DNA from: Branchinecta lynchi | Lineage: Eukaryota > Arthropoda > Branchiopoda > Anostraca > Branchinectidae | DNA: 64,000 bases | Direction of reading: 5' to 3' | NCBI GenBank assembly: GCA_023053575.1 | Contig: JAKZAP010000003.1 | Location: 8,346,561 to 8,410,560 of the forward strand | In this document: positions 42,153-53,592 of the stretch, one piece after another | Numbering within the stretch: position 1 is the first letter of the stretch | Layout of the letters: each line of letters opens with the position of its first letter | Notes under the pieces: generated by a model | Database searches by the model: none | What the model saw: only the letters and a program-made list of their open reading frames with translations | What the model was told of the DNA's origin: nothing | Made by a program: the position numbers and the translations under genes

Positions 42153-43345
42153 CTACAGTAAGCGGTCAAGTAACACTCAATGGAACCTATTATCGCTCAC
42201 CAGAGCTGCGTTTGATTTGCATTTCCAGTTGACTGATAGCGGTCAATTTATCCAATCTATTGAGATTGTCGACTGAAAGTTGACTTTGGACAAACGAGAA
42301 GAAATGGTCTTCCATGGTTAACCGGTTAACCTACAGTAAGCGGTCAAGTCACACTCAATGGAACCTATTATCGCTCAACAGAAATGCGTTCGATTCGCAT
42401 TTCCAGTTGACTCAAATCATCACTTAGCAGTTTTATTTAGTATTCTCAGTTGACTGACAGCGTTCGATTTATCCAGTCGACTGAAGTTGTCGCTGAAAAG
42501 TTTGCTTTTGACAACCAAGAAGAAATGGTCATTCGTTCCATGGTTAACTGGTTAAGCTACAGTAAGCGGTCAAGTAACGCTCAATGGAACTTGTTATCGC
42601 CCAACAGAGATGGGTTCGATTTGCCTTTCCAGTTGACTTAAATCATCTTTTTCCTGTTTTATTTGCTATTCTCAGTTGACTGACAGTGTTCGATATATCC
42701 AGTCAACTGAAATTGTTGATTAAAAGTTTACTTTTGACAACCGAGAACAAATGGTCATTCATTCAATGGTTAACCGGTTAAGCTACAGTAAGCGGTCAAG
42801 TAACGCTCAATGGAACTTATTATCGCTCACCAGAGCTGTGTTCAATTCGCATTTCCAGTTGACTCAAACCATCACTTAGCAGTTTTATTTGGAATTCTCA
42901 GTTGACTGACAGCGTTCGATTTATCCAGTCAACTGAAGTTGTCGATGAAAAATTGACTTTTGACAACCAAGAAGAAATGGTCATTCGTTTTATTTGCTAT
43001 TCTCAGTTGACTGACAGCGTTCGATATATCCAGTCGACTGAAATTGTTGATTAAAAGTTTACTTTTGACAACCGAGAACAAATGGTCATTCATTCAATGG
43101 TTAACCGGTTAAGCTACAGTAAGCGGTCAAGTAACGCTCAATGGAACTTATTATCGCTCACCAGAGCTGTGTTCAATTCGCATTTCCAGTTAACTTAAAT
43201 CATCATTTTGTAGTTTTATTTGCTATTCTCAGTTGACTGACAGCATTCTATATATCCAGTTGACTGAGATTGTCGAGTAAAAGTTGACTTTGGACAACTG
43301 AGAACGAATGGTCATTCATTCCAAGGTTAAGCGTAGGTTGTGAAA
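42153..43345 (+). repeat. Left-arm tandem monomers of the foldback element
   Basis: CTACAGTAAGCGG starts at 42153, 42331, 42557, 42783 and 43114, so two intervals are exactly 226 bases and the others are deleted or extended. Each monomer has AACGCTCAATGGAAC, a TTATCGCTCA phrase and GTTGACTGACAGCG. Confidence 0.85.
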
Positions 43346-43838
43346 AAGATTGCGGATTCCAACCCACCGGGCACCTTTTACTGGTCATCTTAAATTGCGG
43401 CCATGAGGCCAACATTTTTTCATGTTCTAACAAATCTGGTGCTACAGAGTACGCTACCGACCCAATGATGGTAAAAAAAATAAAAAAAATAAGCTTATTC
43501 TTAATGTTTTACACTGGCTATAGAAGTCCTAGCTAAAAGTGTTCAAGTTAACCTACATGAACTAACGTAAAGTCACCCACTCTGGTAATTTTTGTTTTGT
43601 TGGTTTTGGTGATTCTTTTTTAACATACCATATGTTCTTTACTAGTCCTCCATGAATATTCCTCTCACTCTTTTTCTAATTGTTGAAGTACTATCTCCTC
43701 TACAGATGTTGCTCTTGTTATAGGAACATACTGTTGTATGTTACAAACATACTGTTGTTTGTATGTTGAAGTACTATAGATGGGTGCACGTAAGAGGTCT
43801 CTTCATGAGACCTTCAAATTGAAGCGGCTACGTACAGC

Positions 43839-45214
43839 CAGGGGCGTCGCAAGGGGGGGGTGCGGGGGGTGCAGCACCCCCCCACCTTTTTGAGATTCGG
43901 TAAAATTTTGGGCCGGAGGCCCAAAATTTTACTAAAATTGTTCGGTATTTTTTCGATAGCAGAACTGTTCGATATATTTACGGGGATTCGGTAGTTATAT
44001 AGAATCCTAAATAGGCTATCTGTATAAATCTCTTCGGTATAATGATCGGGATTCGGTATATTTGCCAGTATTCGGTAGTTAGCACGAATTTGGTGAGAGA
44101 ACTTACTGAAAATCATTTGGTTATTTTTAGATGCCGGAACTATTCGGTATATTTATGGAGATTCCGTAGTTACACAGAACCCCGAATAAGCTATTGGTTC
44201 AAAATTATTCGGTATCATGATTAGGATTCGGTAATTTATTCAGTATAATTTCCAGGATTAGGAAGTTAACCACTAATACCGACTTTGTTCCAGTTTCGAC
44301 AAAAGTATACCGAATATGAATATTGTTCGGTAGTCTTTCGATACCAAACAATTCGGTATAATAACCGGGATACGCTAGTTATACAGAATCCCGAACATGC
44401 TATCGGCCTAACTTATTCGGTATAATAAGTGGAATTCGGTAATTTATTCGTTATAATTGCCAGGAACTGGAAGTTACCACGAACCTCGAAACTCAGAAGA
44501 GGTCGAGTGAAGCACTGGTCGCAGACAAAAGGGATGATCTATGATATCATCGATATTCTTACTTTTATTTTGGATTCCAAAAACAATATCTATTCATACA
44601 TATTTCGAAAATTCCGCCTGCAGCACTTTTCGTAATATTCTCTATTTTGTGTAACGTCGCGTCATTTAACGGGGGTTTCAAGCCAGTTTTAGGATTGAGA
44701 TTTCGAAACATTAAAAGCTAGAATTTGGATGGAAGTTAAGATTAAAATTAAAAGCAAAAAAAAATTTCGCCTGCGGCGCTCACTTTATCTGATTATGGGT
44801 AGTATATTGGCTGGGCTACAGTTACTGCTGCTGCCGGAACGTCGCTCCATCCGCTTTCGGGAACTTCTTGGAGTTTCGGTGTTTAATCAACGGTAAATGA
44901 TAAAGTTGTAAGGGAAGCCGTTAGTTTTAGCCTACAGCAAAAAAAACGATTTCTATTGGCTATAAGAGGTAGAAGCTGTTACTGCAATCAAGTCCGGCAG
45001 TATATTCTCCATGTGGCCTTCGCCAGAGCGCTGCCTAATAGTTGGCTTATCGTCTTTCATGGTGCCCTTTATTGTTACTCTTCCTACGTAATCGTCTCTG
45101 TTCCATAATTTAAAGCTCAAATTCGTAGTTCTAGGATTCGGTAAAAAAATTTTAAAGATTCGGTAAAATTTTTGCTCTGCACCCCCCACCGAAAATGCAC
45201 TTGCGACGCCCCTG
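43839..45214. mobile_element. hAT-type non-autonomous element nested in the foldback
   Basis: TIRs CAGGGGCGTCGCAAG and CTTGCGACGCCCCTG, with a perfect 8-bp TSD CGTACAGC (43831-43838 and 45215-45222). The 1376-bp interior is filled with degenerate ATTCGGTA repeats. Paralogous empty sites (GGTACAGCATCATC at 45776, CGTACAGCATCATC at 47046) confirm the insertion. Termini and TSD are classic hAT. Confidence 0.95.
44953..45110 (-). pseudogene. Unrecognised protein-like segment inside the hAT element
   Basis: On the minus strand about 52 codons read like ordinary protein (LWNRDDYVGRVTIKGTMKDD, then RQRSGEGHMENILPDLIAV) and end at a stop. The frame extends to 45300, but beyond the ATTCGG repeats it crosses the transposon end, so the outer part is not meaningful. 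It could be a captured exon end or chance; I do not recognise the family. Confidence 0.3.
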
Positions 45215-45224
45215 CGTACAGCAT

Positions 45225-47400
45225 CATCAAGGAGACAAGCAAAGGGTGATTTTAGTAATTGTCTAAATGTTATAGAACATGAATTAGGTCGCTTTGTCAT
45301 ATTGTTTTAGTGATGTTCCCTTACCTTCTCCAGTTTCCACACCCTTGCCAAGAGCTAAATCGAACAATATGGATCAACTGAGAACAGCAAATAAAACAGT
45401 AAAATGATGATTTAAGTTAGTTGGAAATGCGAATAGAATACAGCTCTGGGGAGTGATAATAGGTTCCATTGAGCGATACTTGACTGCTTACTGTAGGTTA
45501 ACCGGTTAACCATGCAATGATTTACCATTTTATCTCGATCGTCAAATTTTAACTTTTGGTGATTCTTTTTCACATACCATATGTTCTTTACTAGTCCTCC
45601 ATGAATATTCCTCTCACTCTTTTCCTAATTGTTGATCTCCTCTACAGATGTTGCTCTTGATATAGGAACGTACTATTGTATGTTACAAACATACTATTGT
45701 TTTGTTTGTTGAAGTACTATAGATGGGTGCACGTAAGAGGTCTCTTCATGAGACCCTCAAATTGAAGCGGCTAGGTACAGCATCATCAAGGAGACAAGCA
45801 AAGGGTAATTTTAGTAATTGTCTAAATGTTATAGAACATGATTAGGTCGCTTTGTCATATTAATTTAGTGATATTCCCAGTCTAGTACACTAGCCCCTTT
45901 TCAGGCACGGTGCTCAAACGTCTAGCACCATGCCTGGGTGCTAGACGTTCAAGCACTGTACCTTGGATTTCATGTATGGTGCATGGATTTCAGTATACAG
46001 CGCATACATCAAAAACACAGTTTCTGTCATAACAACTGAGCACCAGCTCGGACAGGGCTGAAATTACTACCATGAATTAGAGAAATCAAAGACAATCCTT
46101 TATATATTTTTCACAACAAAAACAAAAGGGCTCGACTGATGACAGATGTGAAAAACCTCATTTCCTTTTCTACATAGTCAAGGGTTTTGCATGCAAAGTG
46201 TCCTGTGACTCAGCTTTTTCTACCTAGCAGCCAACCAGAATATTGGCTCTTGGGGAATAGATAGGGAAAATACATGGAAAATAGATAGGGTACTGTTAGG
46301 TTTTTCATCTCCATCATCATTACAGCCCTTTTGTTTTTGTTGTGAAAAATATATAAAGGACTGTCTTTGATGTCTCTAATTCATAGTAGTAATTTCAGCC
46401 CTGTCCGAGCCGGTGCTCAGTTGTGAAGACAGAAATTGTGTTTTTTCTGTATGCACTGTATACTGAAGTCCATGCACCATACATGAAATCCAAGGTACAG
46501 TGCTTGAACGTCTAGCACCCAGGCATGGTGCTAGACGTTTGAGCACCATGCCTGAAATGGGGCTAGTGTACTAGACTGGATATTCCCTTACCTTCTTGAG
46601 TTTCCACACCCTTGCCAAGAGCTAAATCGAACAATATGAATCAACTGAGAACAGCAAATAAAACAGTAAAATGATGATTTAAGTTAGCTGGAAATTCGAA
46701 TAGAATGCAGCTCTGGTGAGTGATAATATGTTCCATTGAGCGATACTTAACTGCTTACTGTAGCAGTTAAGGTTAACCATGGAAGGAATTACCATTTTAT
46801 CTCGAACGTCAAAAGTCAACTTTTTGGTGATACTTTTTTCACATACCATATGTTTTACTAGTCCTCCATGAATATTCCTCTCACTCTTTTTCTAATTGTT
46901 GAAGTACTATCTCCTCTACAGATGTTGCTCTTGTTACAGGAACATACTATTGTATGTTACAAACATACTATTGTTTGTAGGTTGAAGTACTATAGATTGG
47001 TCCATGTAAGAGGTCTCTTCATGAGACCCTCAAATTGAAGCTGCTACGTACAGCATCATCAAGGAGACAAGCAAAGGGTAATTTTAGTAATTGTCTAAAT
47101 GTTATAGAACATGATTAGGTCGCTTTGTCATATTGTTTTAGTGATGTTCCCTTACCTTCTTGAGTTTCCACACCCTTGCCAAGAGCTAAATCGAACAATA
47201 TGAATCAACTGAGAACACCAAATAACAGAGTAAAATGACGATTAAAGTTAGCTGGACATGCGAATAGAATGCAGCTCTGGTGAGTGCTAATAGGTTCCAT
47301 TGAGCGATACTTGACTGCTTACTGTAGGCTAACCGGTTAACCATGGAATGAATTACCATTTATCTCGATCGGCAAAAGTCAACTTTTTGTTGACAATCTG
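45225..47400. repeat. Tandem units of about 561 bp in the foldback centre
   Basis: ACATACCATATGTT marks each unit at 43623, 45572 and 46841. Subtracting the hAT element with its TSD (1384) and the second MITE with its TSD (709) leaves spacings of 565 and 560. The units include GAGGTCTCTTCATGAGACC palindromes and AGCATCATCAAGGAGACAAG. Confidence 0.85.
45877..46579. mobile_element. 703-bp MITE with about 265-bp TIRs nested in the foldback
   Basis: It begins CCAGTCTAGTACACTAGCCC and ends with the complement. Long inverted arms of roughly 265 bp surround a centre of about 170 bp. A 6-bp TSD ATATTC lies at 45871-45876 and 46580-46585. Empty paralogous sites read GTGATGTTCCCTTACC at 45310 and 47142. 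Each arm contains the hairpin GTCTAGCACC-ATGCCT-GGGTGCTAGAC. No coding sequence; the superfamily is unassigned. Confidence 0.93.
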
Positions 47401-48820
47401 AGCCGACTGGATAGATTGAATGCTAACTGAGAATAGCAAATAAAACAGCAAAAAGATTATTTCAGTCAACTGGAAATGCAAATCAAACGCAGCTCTGGTG
47501 AGCGATAAAATGTTCCATTGAGCAATACTTGACCGCTTACTGTTGGTTAACCGGTTATCGGTGGAACCAATGACCGTTTGTTGTCAGTCGTCCAAAGTCA
47601 ACTTTTAGTGGACAATCTCAATAGATTGGATAAATTGAACGCTATCAGTCAACTGAGAATAGCAAACAAAACGGCAAAATGATAACTTAAGTCAACTGGA
47701 AATGCGAATTAAACGCAGCTCTGGTGGGCGATAATAGGTTCCATTGAGTGTTACTGACCACTTACTGTAGTTGTGTAGAGACAGCCCCAAAATAGTATTT
47801 TAAGCATGGAAAATGCATGGAACGAACTAGTACCGGACCAGGCAGTCAGGTGAACTGAACGGCGAGACAACAAAAGATTCAACAGGGTCTAGCAGGTCAG
47901 TTAAAAAAAACACAGCTAATGAGTTTATCAAAGGACACCAGCAAGAAACTGACTCAGAGATACACGTATCTGTGGAAAGTCCATGCTTAAATCTACCAAA
48001 ACTGGTTGTACAGTTAGAAAATCCCAAGAAAGACAATCTGAGCTGACTGGATAAACTGAATGTTAACTGAGAATAGCAAATAAAGCAGCAAAAAGGTTAT
48101 TTCAGTCAACTGGAAATGCAAATCAAACGCAGCTCTGGTGAGCGATAAAATGTTCCATTGAGCGATACTTGACCACTTACTGTTGGTTAACCGGTTATCC
48201 ATGGAACGAATGACCATTTGTTGTCGGTCGTCCAAAGTCAACTTTTAGCGGACAATGTCAGTCGACTGGATAAATAGAACCTATCAGTCAACTGAGAATA
48301 GGAAATAAAACTGCAAAATGACAATTTAAGTTAACTGGAAACGAGAATCAAATGCAGCTCTAGTGAGAGATAAAATGTTCCATTGAGCGATACATGACCG
48401 CTTACTTTAACCGGTTATCCATGGAACAAATGACCGTTTGTTCTCGGTTGTCAAAAGTCACCTTTAGTCGTCAGTGTCAAAAGTCACCTTGTCAGTCTAC
48501 TGGATAAATTGAACGCTATCAGTCAACTGAGAATAGCAAATGAAACAGCGAAATGATGATTTCAGCCGACAGGAAATGCGGACCGAACCCAGCTCTGGTG
48601 AGCGATGATAGGTACATTGAGCGTTACTTGACCGCTTACTGTAGCTTAACCGCTTAACCATGGAACGAATGACCATTTATTCTCGGTCGTCAAAAGTCAA
48701 ATTTTAGTCCAAAATCTCAGTCGACTGGATAAATCGAACGCTATCAGTCAATGCAAATCAAACGCAGCTCTGGTGAGCGATAATAGGTTCCATTGAGCGA
48801 TACTTGACCGCTTGCTGTAG
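47400..48820 (-). repeat. Right-arm monomers of the foldback element
   Basis: Reverse-orientation monomers with CCTATTATCGCTCACCAGAG-type and AACCGGTTAACC phrases alternate with a second copy of the arm segment (47770-48030). The right arm is therefore longer and more rearranged than the left. Confidence 0.8.
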
Positions 48821-49625
48821 TTGTGTAGAGACAGCCTCAGAATAGTATTTTAAGCATGGAAAATGCATGGAAAAAGAATGGAACAAACTAATACTGGACC
48901 AGTCAGTCAGGTGAACTGAACAGTGAGGCGACAAAACATTCAACAGTATCAAGCAGGGCAGTTAAAAAAAAATAGCTAATGAGTTTACCATAGGAACCCA
49001 GCAACAAACTGACTAAGCCAGTATCAGAGAGACATGGATCTGTGGAAAACTCATGCTTAAATCTACCAAAACTGGTCGCAAAGTTGGAAAATTCCAAGAA
49101 ATCGCATAGACAGACTAGAAATTACATTTGTTTACCAAAACAGTTTTTTCAAAGCCACCCAATGTGACACTTGGTAATCCAGTAACAGGGAATCATATAT
49201 CGTTTGAAAGCCCAGGCTTCACTTTACCTGTTGTAGTTGGCTGAGTAGCAGAATTCTATTAAACAACACAGAAAACAAAAAAATAAATTTGTTTGCTTTT
49301 TGAGAGCCCTACTCACTGAGAAGTACCAAGCCAATAGCAGAGATGAATACATGTATTGAAAGCCCAAGCTTCACTCTACCTGTAGTGCTGACACAAGCGC
49401 GTAATTCAAGGGACTGACAGAGAAAAACAAAGAAAACACTTTTTTACTTTAAAAAAATTGGGAATTAGATGAGACTGTTGGTCTGAATTTGAGACTGTTG
49501 GTCTCGTTTCCGAGACTGGTGGTTCCCGGCGCCATTTTTCTGAGACTGGTGGTCCGAAACAGTGAGACTGGTGTGTTCGATTTTCAAAACGGCCGTGAGA
49601 CTGGTGGACCACATTCCCCACCCTG

Positions 49626-50045
49626 TGTTAGAATGACTTCATGCTTTCTTACGTCGTTATGATTCACCACGTTTATTTGTATTTTTTTTTTGTCGAAGCA
49701 TACGCCCGCGCGATTTGAACTTGAGATCGCACGCGGGAACTTCGCTCATAAAGAAGAGCTGGAGCACCAGTGAGCATTGTACTTTAGAGTGGAGAGGATA
49801 AGAGTTGAGTTATTGAAGAGGATTTTAATTAGCTGACATCAAGAGTGGTTGGAGAGTATAGGAGGTAGAAGTAAAGGTGAGCAGATTTAACTTTAACTGA
49901 AGTTTGAGTCAACTTTCTGATAGTATGTGCTAGAAAACCGAGAAGTCAGATCCAGTGGTTATTAAACGTGACGATTCCGGATCTGTCATGAAAAGAAAAT
50001 TCGCAATTCCATTGCGGTCTCTAAATTGTTTGCTTAATAATTCCA
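49626..50045. other. No gene recognised; weak tRNA-like patch
   Basis: Bases 49697-49775 read on the minus strand give GGTGCTCCAGCTC and AAGTTCAAATCGC, loosely like A and B boxes, but the stems do not form. Nothing else is seen. Confidence 0.35.
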
Positions 50046-50239
50046 GAGGGGTTGCTCACTCTCGATTTTGGTGTACATCGACTGCACGGTGCCAGGCACC
50101 AGTCGGCACCGGCTGCCAAGGGTTTAACACTGGAAAAGCGGGAATCGCCTAATTTATGGCTGGCATCGCTGGTTCGGCTGGTGCCGTCCGGTGCCGGGAA
50201 AGTGTGTATGGCAGTAGCCTGGGAGTTGGCAACCCCTCG
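50046..50239 (+). mobile_element. MULE-like MITE, GAGGGGTTGC family, copy 1 (194 bp)
   Basis: Perfect 10-bp ends GAGGGGTTGC (50046-50055) and GCAACCCCTC (50229-50238), with internal motifs GATTTTGGTGTACA, TCGGCACCGGCTGCC and GGTGCCGTCCGGTGCCG. The flanks ATAATTCCA and ATAATGACG agree at 6 of 9 positions. It is 194 bp, against 192 bp for the copy at 53593. Confidence 0.75.
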
Positions 50240-50538
50240 ATAATGACGTTGTTTGGGTTGTTGATTTCAGTAGTTAGAAACTGAAACGAAGATACTGAGA
50301 CTATGCTTATAATCATGCTCACATGAAAGTTTTTGTGAAATAATCTTTAGTCAGGTCTTAAAAACCCGAAAAAAAATGTTCCCGTCGGGTTTACCTTGGA
50401 GCTGTCGTTAACTGATATATAGGAGAAATTATTGCTTGTAGCAAGCTAGGATTCTTCTGATGGGATACTCAGCTAAATTGGAAAGATCCCATTGGGTCTC
50501 TGCTGCTGGCTACGAAATTCGACTTCGTTCTCATCAAT

Positions 50539-50932
50539 ATGACCAGGGACCCATAAATTCCCTGTAATGACTCGCCATTCAGGTCAATAAGAGATTTCTG
50601 ATACGCTCTTGACCGAGCGTCAGATAGTTCGAGAAACGCCCACGGTGATAAAATACCCGACTATCCAGATAGACAAAATTTTTCGCAGCTGTTGTGCTGA
50701 ACTAAGAATATTTCTCTGTAATGGAAGAGTATCCTGGATCTTTTATCATAGCTTAGGTACCTGGTGGCATGCTAGCAATTTTGTCTATCTGAGCAAGAAC
50801 CCAGATTCCACCCAAGCGGAATTTTTGGAAACTAGGCGAGGCTCGGGCAACATAGCAACATAAAAGCATAGGAAATGACAAGCCCCCTGAATGGCGAGTC
50901 ATTACAGGAGATTTATGGGTCCCTGATATGAC
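50539..50932. repeat. Inverted repeat around 350 bp
   Basis: ATGACCAGGGACCCATAAAT and TGTAATGACTCGCCATTCAG (50539-50582) face CTGAATGGCGAGTCATTACA and ATTTATGGGTCCCTGATATG (50887-50930). The arms are about 44 bp and nearly perfect. It is MITE-like; no TSD was determined. Confidence 0.65.
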
Positions 50933-51242
50933 AGACATATCGTGAGGTTTCTCACTCCCAGAAATGATGTACACCGCGGAACGCGGCGGCTTCACGGTGG
51001 CCTGCGGTGACGGATAGTGAGCAACACCTTGAGAAATATGTTGTGATATAGTCTGTTATTATCCGCGAAAAGTATATCTACAATTACGTCATAACTACAA
51101 AAAAAAAATACAATACAAAAAAAAGATGACTTTAACATGTGTGAATATGATTGAAACCTCTTATGGCTTGTAGATGCTACCAAAGGCAAATAGGAAATAG
51201 TAGCGAATGTTATATTTATTATTTCTGATTGTAAATATTCCT

Positions 51243-51395
51243 TCAGCCCAATCTGACTGTGAGTCGTATTTCACTGCGCTAAACGGGTACGTCAGATGAA
51301 TTTATTTAGCTTTGAGCCTGAGGAGAAACCCTACCAAGAACGGCCGAAATATCATAAGATAAATTCAGCCGACGGATCCGTTTAACGCAGTCAAC
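51243..51395. mobile_element. Diverged hairpin MITE
   Basis: TTTCACTGCGCTAAACGGGT and CGTCAGATGAATTTAT face ATAAATTCAGCCGACGGATC and CGTTTAACGCAGTCAA. It is preceded by CCTTCAGCCCAATCTGACTG and contains CTACCAAGAACGGCCGAAAT, which recurs near 39872 and 63765. Confidence 0.65.
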
Positions 51396-51799
51396 AGATA
51401 TTGATTAATATTTTTTTCATTATTCGTGTTCTAACTAAGAACTCTACAGAACTGCTCTACGAAAGAGATTGTGTGACTATCTTGGATCGCCTTTTTGACA
51501 ATTTTGTGAAAGGCTTGTATATTGTATGCCGGTTTGGCATCTGTTCACGATTTTTTTTTTTGGCAGCAATGAAGCCAAGTGTTCAGTTCCACTCACGTGT
51601 TTATAATCGATCGCTCTTTGTAACTTTCCATCTCGGTTTTCATTCTAAATTAGTAAATGGTGACTGGCCTTACTAACTACTTTTTGCTTCTGGTCCAAGC
51701 GCTTTTATTGAATTTCGCTTTTACGCACAGCAAGTAATGTGCATGCTTAATACTTTTTTTTTCGACCACTGGTGTGGTTCGGCATGATTATTTTCATGT
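51396..51799. other. No gene recognised
   Basis: A 91-codon + strand frame (51401-51676) has no family resemblance. Confidence 0.5.
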
Positions 51800-53086
51800 T
51801 TTATGGCACTTGCTGCTCCGCCCAAGTGCCATAAACCGATCACTTTTCGGTCGGTCGGTCGGTCCACTCTTCTCGAGTTAGGGTACTTCCAGAAGTGCTA
51901 GGACAATGAACTTGGCAAGCATATTAAGGACCCGACCAAACTAAATTTGACATAGTCAGTTGTCCGATCCGACCATTGTGGTGGGAGGGGGGGGGAATCC
52001 GGAAAATAGGGTCATATATAACTTTTGAACGGGGAATCGGGTCTTAATGAAACTTGATGTCTGGAAAGACCTCGTGTCCCAGATGTCTCAGTTCAAATCC
52101 GGACCGGATCCGATGAACCTGGGGGGGATTCGAAGGGGGAAACCGGAATTCGTGTGAAACTCTCAGAGTGGAGCGATCGAGATGAAACTTGGTGGGAAGA
52201 ACAAGCACAAGCTCGAGATCTGGACCGGATTCGGACAATGTGGGGGGAGTTGGAGGGGGGTATGGAATTTCGCCGATCCGTAGTTAATGTACTTCCAGGT
52301 GGGCTAGGACAATAAGAGTTGGCGGGCGTATCAGGGACATGACCAGATTAACTTGGAAACAGTCACTTGATCGATCCAACCATCGTGGGGGGGGGGGCGG
52401 CGGAATCCGGAAATTAGTGGTGTGCATAACTTTCGAACGGGTTATCGGATCTTAATGAAACTTGATATCTTGAAAGACCTCATGTCTCAGTCCCGTTTCA
52501 ATTCAGGAAAAGATCCGATGAACTTGGGGAGGGGGTTTGGAGGGGAGAACCTGAAATCTTGTGACACGCATAGAGTGGAGCGATCAGGATGAAACTTGAT
52601 GGGAAGTACAAGCACAAGTCCTACGTGCATCAGTGACAGAATCGGACCGGATTCGGGCACCGAAGGGGGGAGTTGTAGGGGGGGGGGGTCCAGAATTCCG
52701 GTAATCTTGAGTTAAGGTACTTCCAGACGTGCTATGAAGATTTGCTGGAGCATTAGGAAATTGACATTATTGGGTTAGACCTCGTCACTTCTCCGGTCCG
52801 ACCATCCCTTAAAGAACCCATCTTAAAAATACTTTTAAGCAAAATTTACTTTTTCACGATCGCCGTGAGCACATGATCCTTTTTGCTCAAGGGTTTTGCT
52901 TAGAAATTAATTAGATAAGATAATTAATAACCGAAAAAGGAAAAAAAAAGCTTTTGATGATCACTTCCATCCTCTGGCCCTGCCTTGCAAGTTTGGCACA
53001 TTTTAACCGAAAAATGAAAAAAAAAAATTACCATCACTTCTATTTGACTCAGTCCTCCAAGTGCCATATGAGTTTCCAGCTCTTGT
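51800..53086 (+). repeat. Family 2 repeat, 51.8 kb copy
   Basis: The head hairpin TTATGGCACTTG...CAAGTGCCATAA is followed by CGGTCGGTCGGTCGGTCC. Monomers with ATAACTTTTGAACGGGGAAT, ATAACTTTCGAACGGGTTAT and TTAATGAAACTTGAT give the 25-nt spacing, with G-runs. The tail AAGTGCCATATGAG...GCTCTTG ends at 53085. A second copy begins immediately. Confidence 0.82.
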
Positions 53087-53340
53087 TATGGCACTTTCAG
53101 CTTCGATCAAGCGTCATATACCGATCACTTTTCGGTCTGTCGGTCCACTCTTCTCGGGTTAGGGTACTTCCAGAAGTGCTAGGACAACGAAACTTAGCAC
53201 GCATATCAGGGACCCGATCAAACTAACTTGGAAATAGTCACTTCCCCGATCCGACCACCATGGGGGGAGTAGAAGGATGGGGAATCCGGAATCTTGAGGA
53301 ATGTATAACTTTCGAAGGGGTGACCGGGTCTTGTTCTTTC
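53087..53340 (+). repeat. Family 2 repeat, truncated copy directly downstream
   Basis: TATGGCACTTTCAGC, CCGATCACTTTTCGGTCTG and the first monomer are present, ending in the core region near 53335. The head-to-tail arrangement with the preceding copy suggests tandem copies or a shared breakpoint. Confidence 0.75.
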
Positions 53341-53592
53341 TAAAAATAAACTCCAAATTCAGAAATGTGTCGGAGTTATTACATGTTTCTGTTTCAAGGT
53401 TCAATTCAACTTTAATTCTTTTCATGACATGTCTGTGAAGGTGGCCAAGGTACATCTTACATTCAATCACTTTAAGACGATCTCAAAGGAAGCTGTTTCT
53501 GCATAAAACAAACTTTGCCCTCGTGTTTCTTGATACCCGTAACTTTGGCGTCGGTGAAATTGGCAAAACGTTGTGACAAAACTGCGAGTACA

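Larger units (their letters stand above)
41370..49625. mobile_element. 8.26-kb foldback element with long inverted repeats
   Basis: The ends are CAGGGTGGGGAATGTGGTCC (41370) and its complement (to 49625), flanked by TGTTA on both sides (41365-41369, 49626-49630). The terminal 200 bp hold five to seven copies of an ACCAGTCTC-type motif. Inward, both arms carry a common segment (41590-42160; complements at 48820-49400 and partly 47770-48030) and tandem monomers of about 226 bp with GTTAACCGGTTAAC and CTACAGTAAGCGGTCAAG. The centre has three units of about 561 bp plus two nested insertions. No transposase frame is seen. The superfamily is unknown; a 5-bp TSD does not fit hAT despite the CAGGG terminus. 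Confidence 0.85.

Noticed and set aside
43858..43882. G/C runs that might suggest regulatory G-quadruplexes
   Set aside because: They are transposon-terminal C/G runs repeated in several element families; nothing ties them to a gene.
49697..49775. Possible tRNA or SINE on the minus strand
   Set aside because: Only loose A/B-box similarity and no clover-leaf stems; no second copy in the window.
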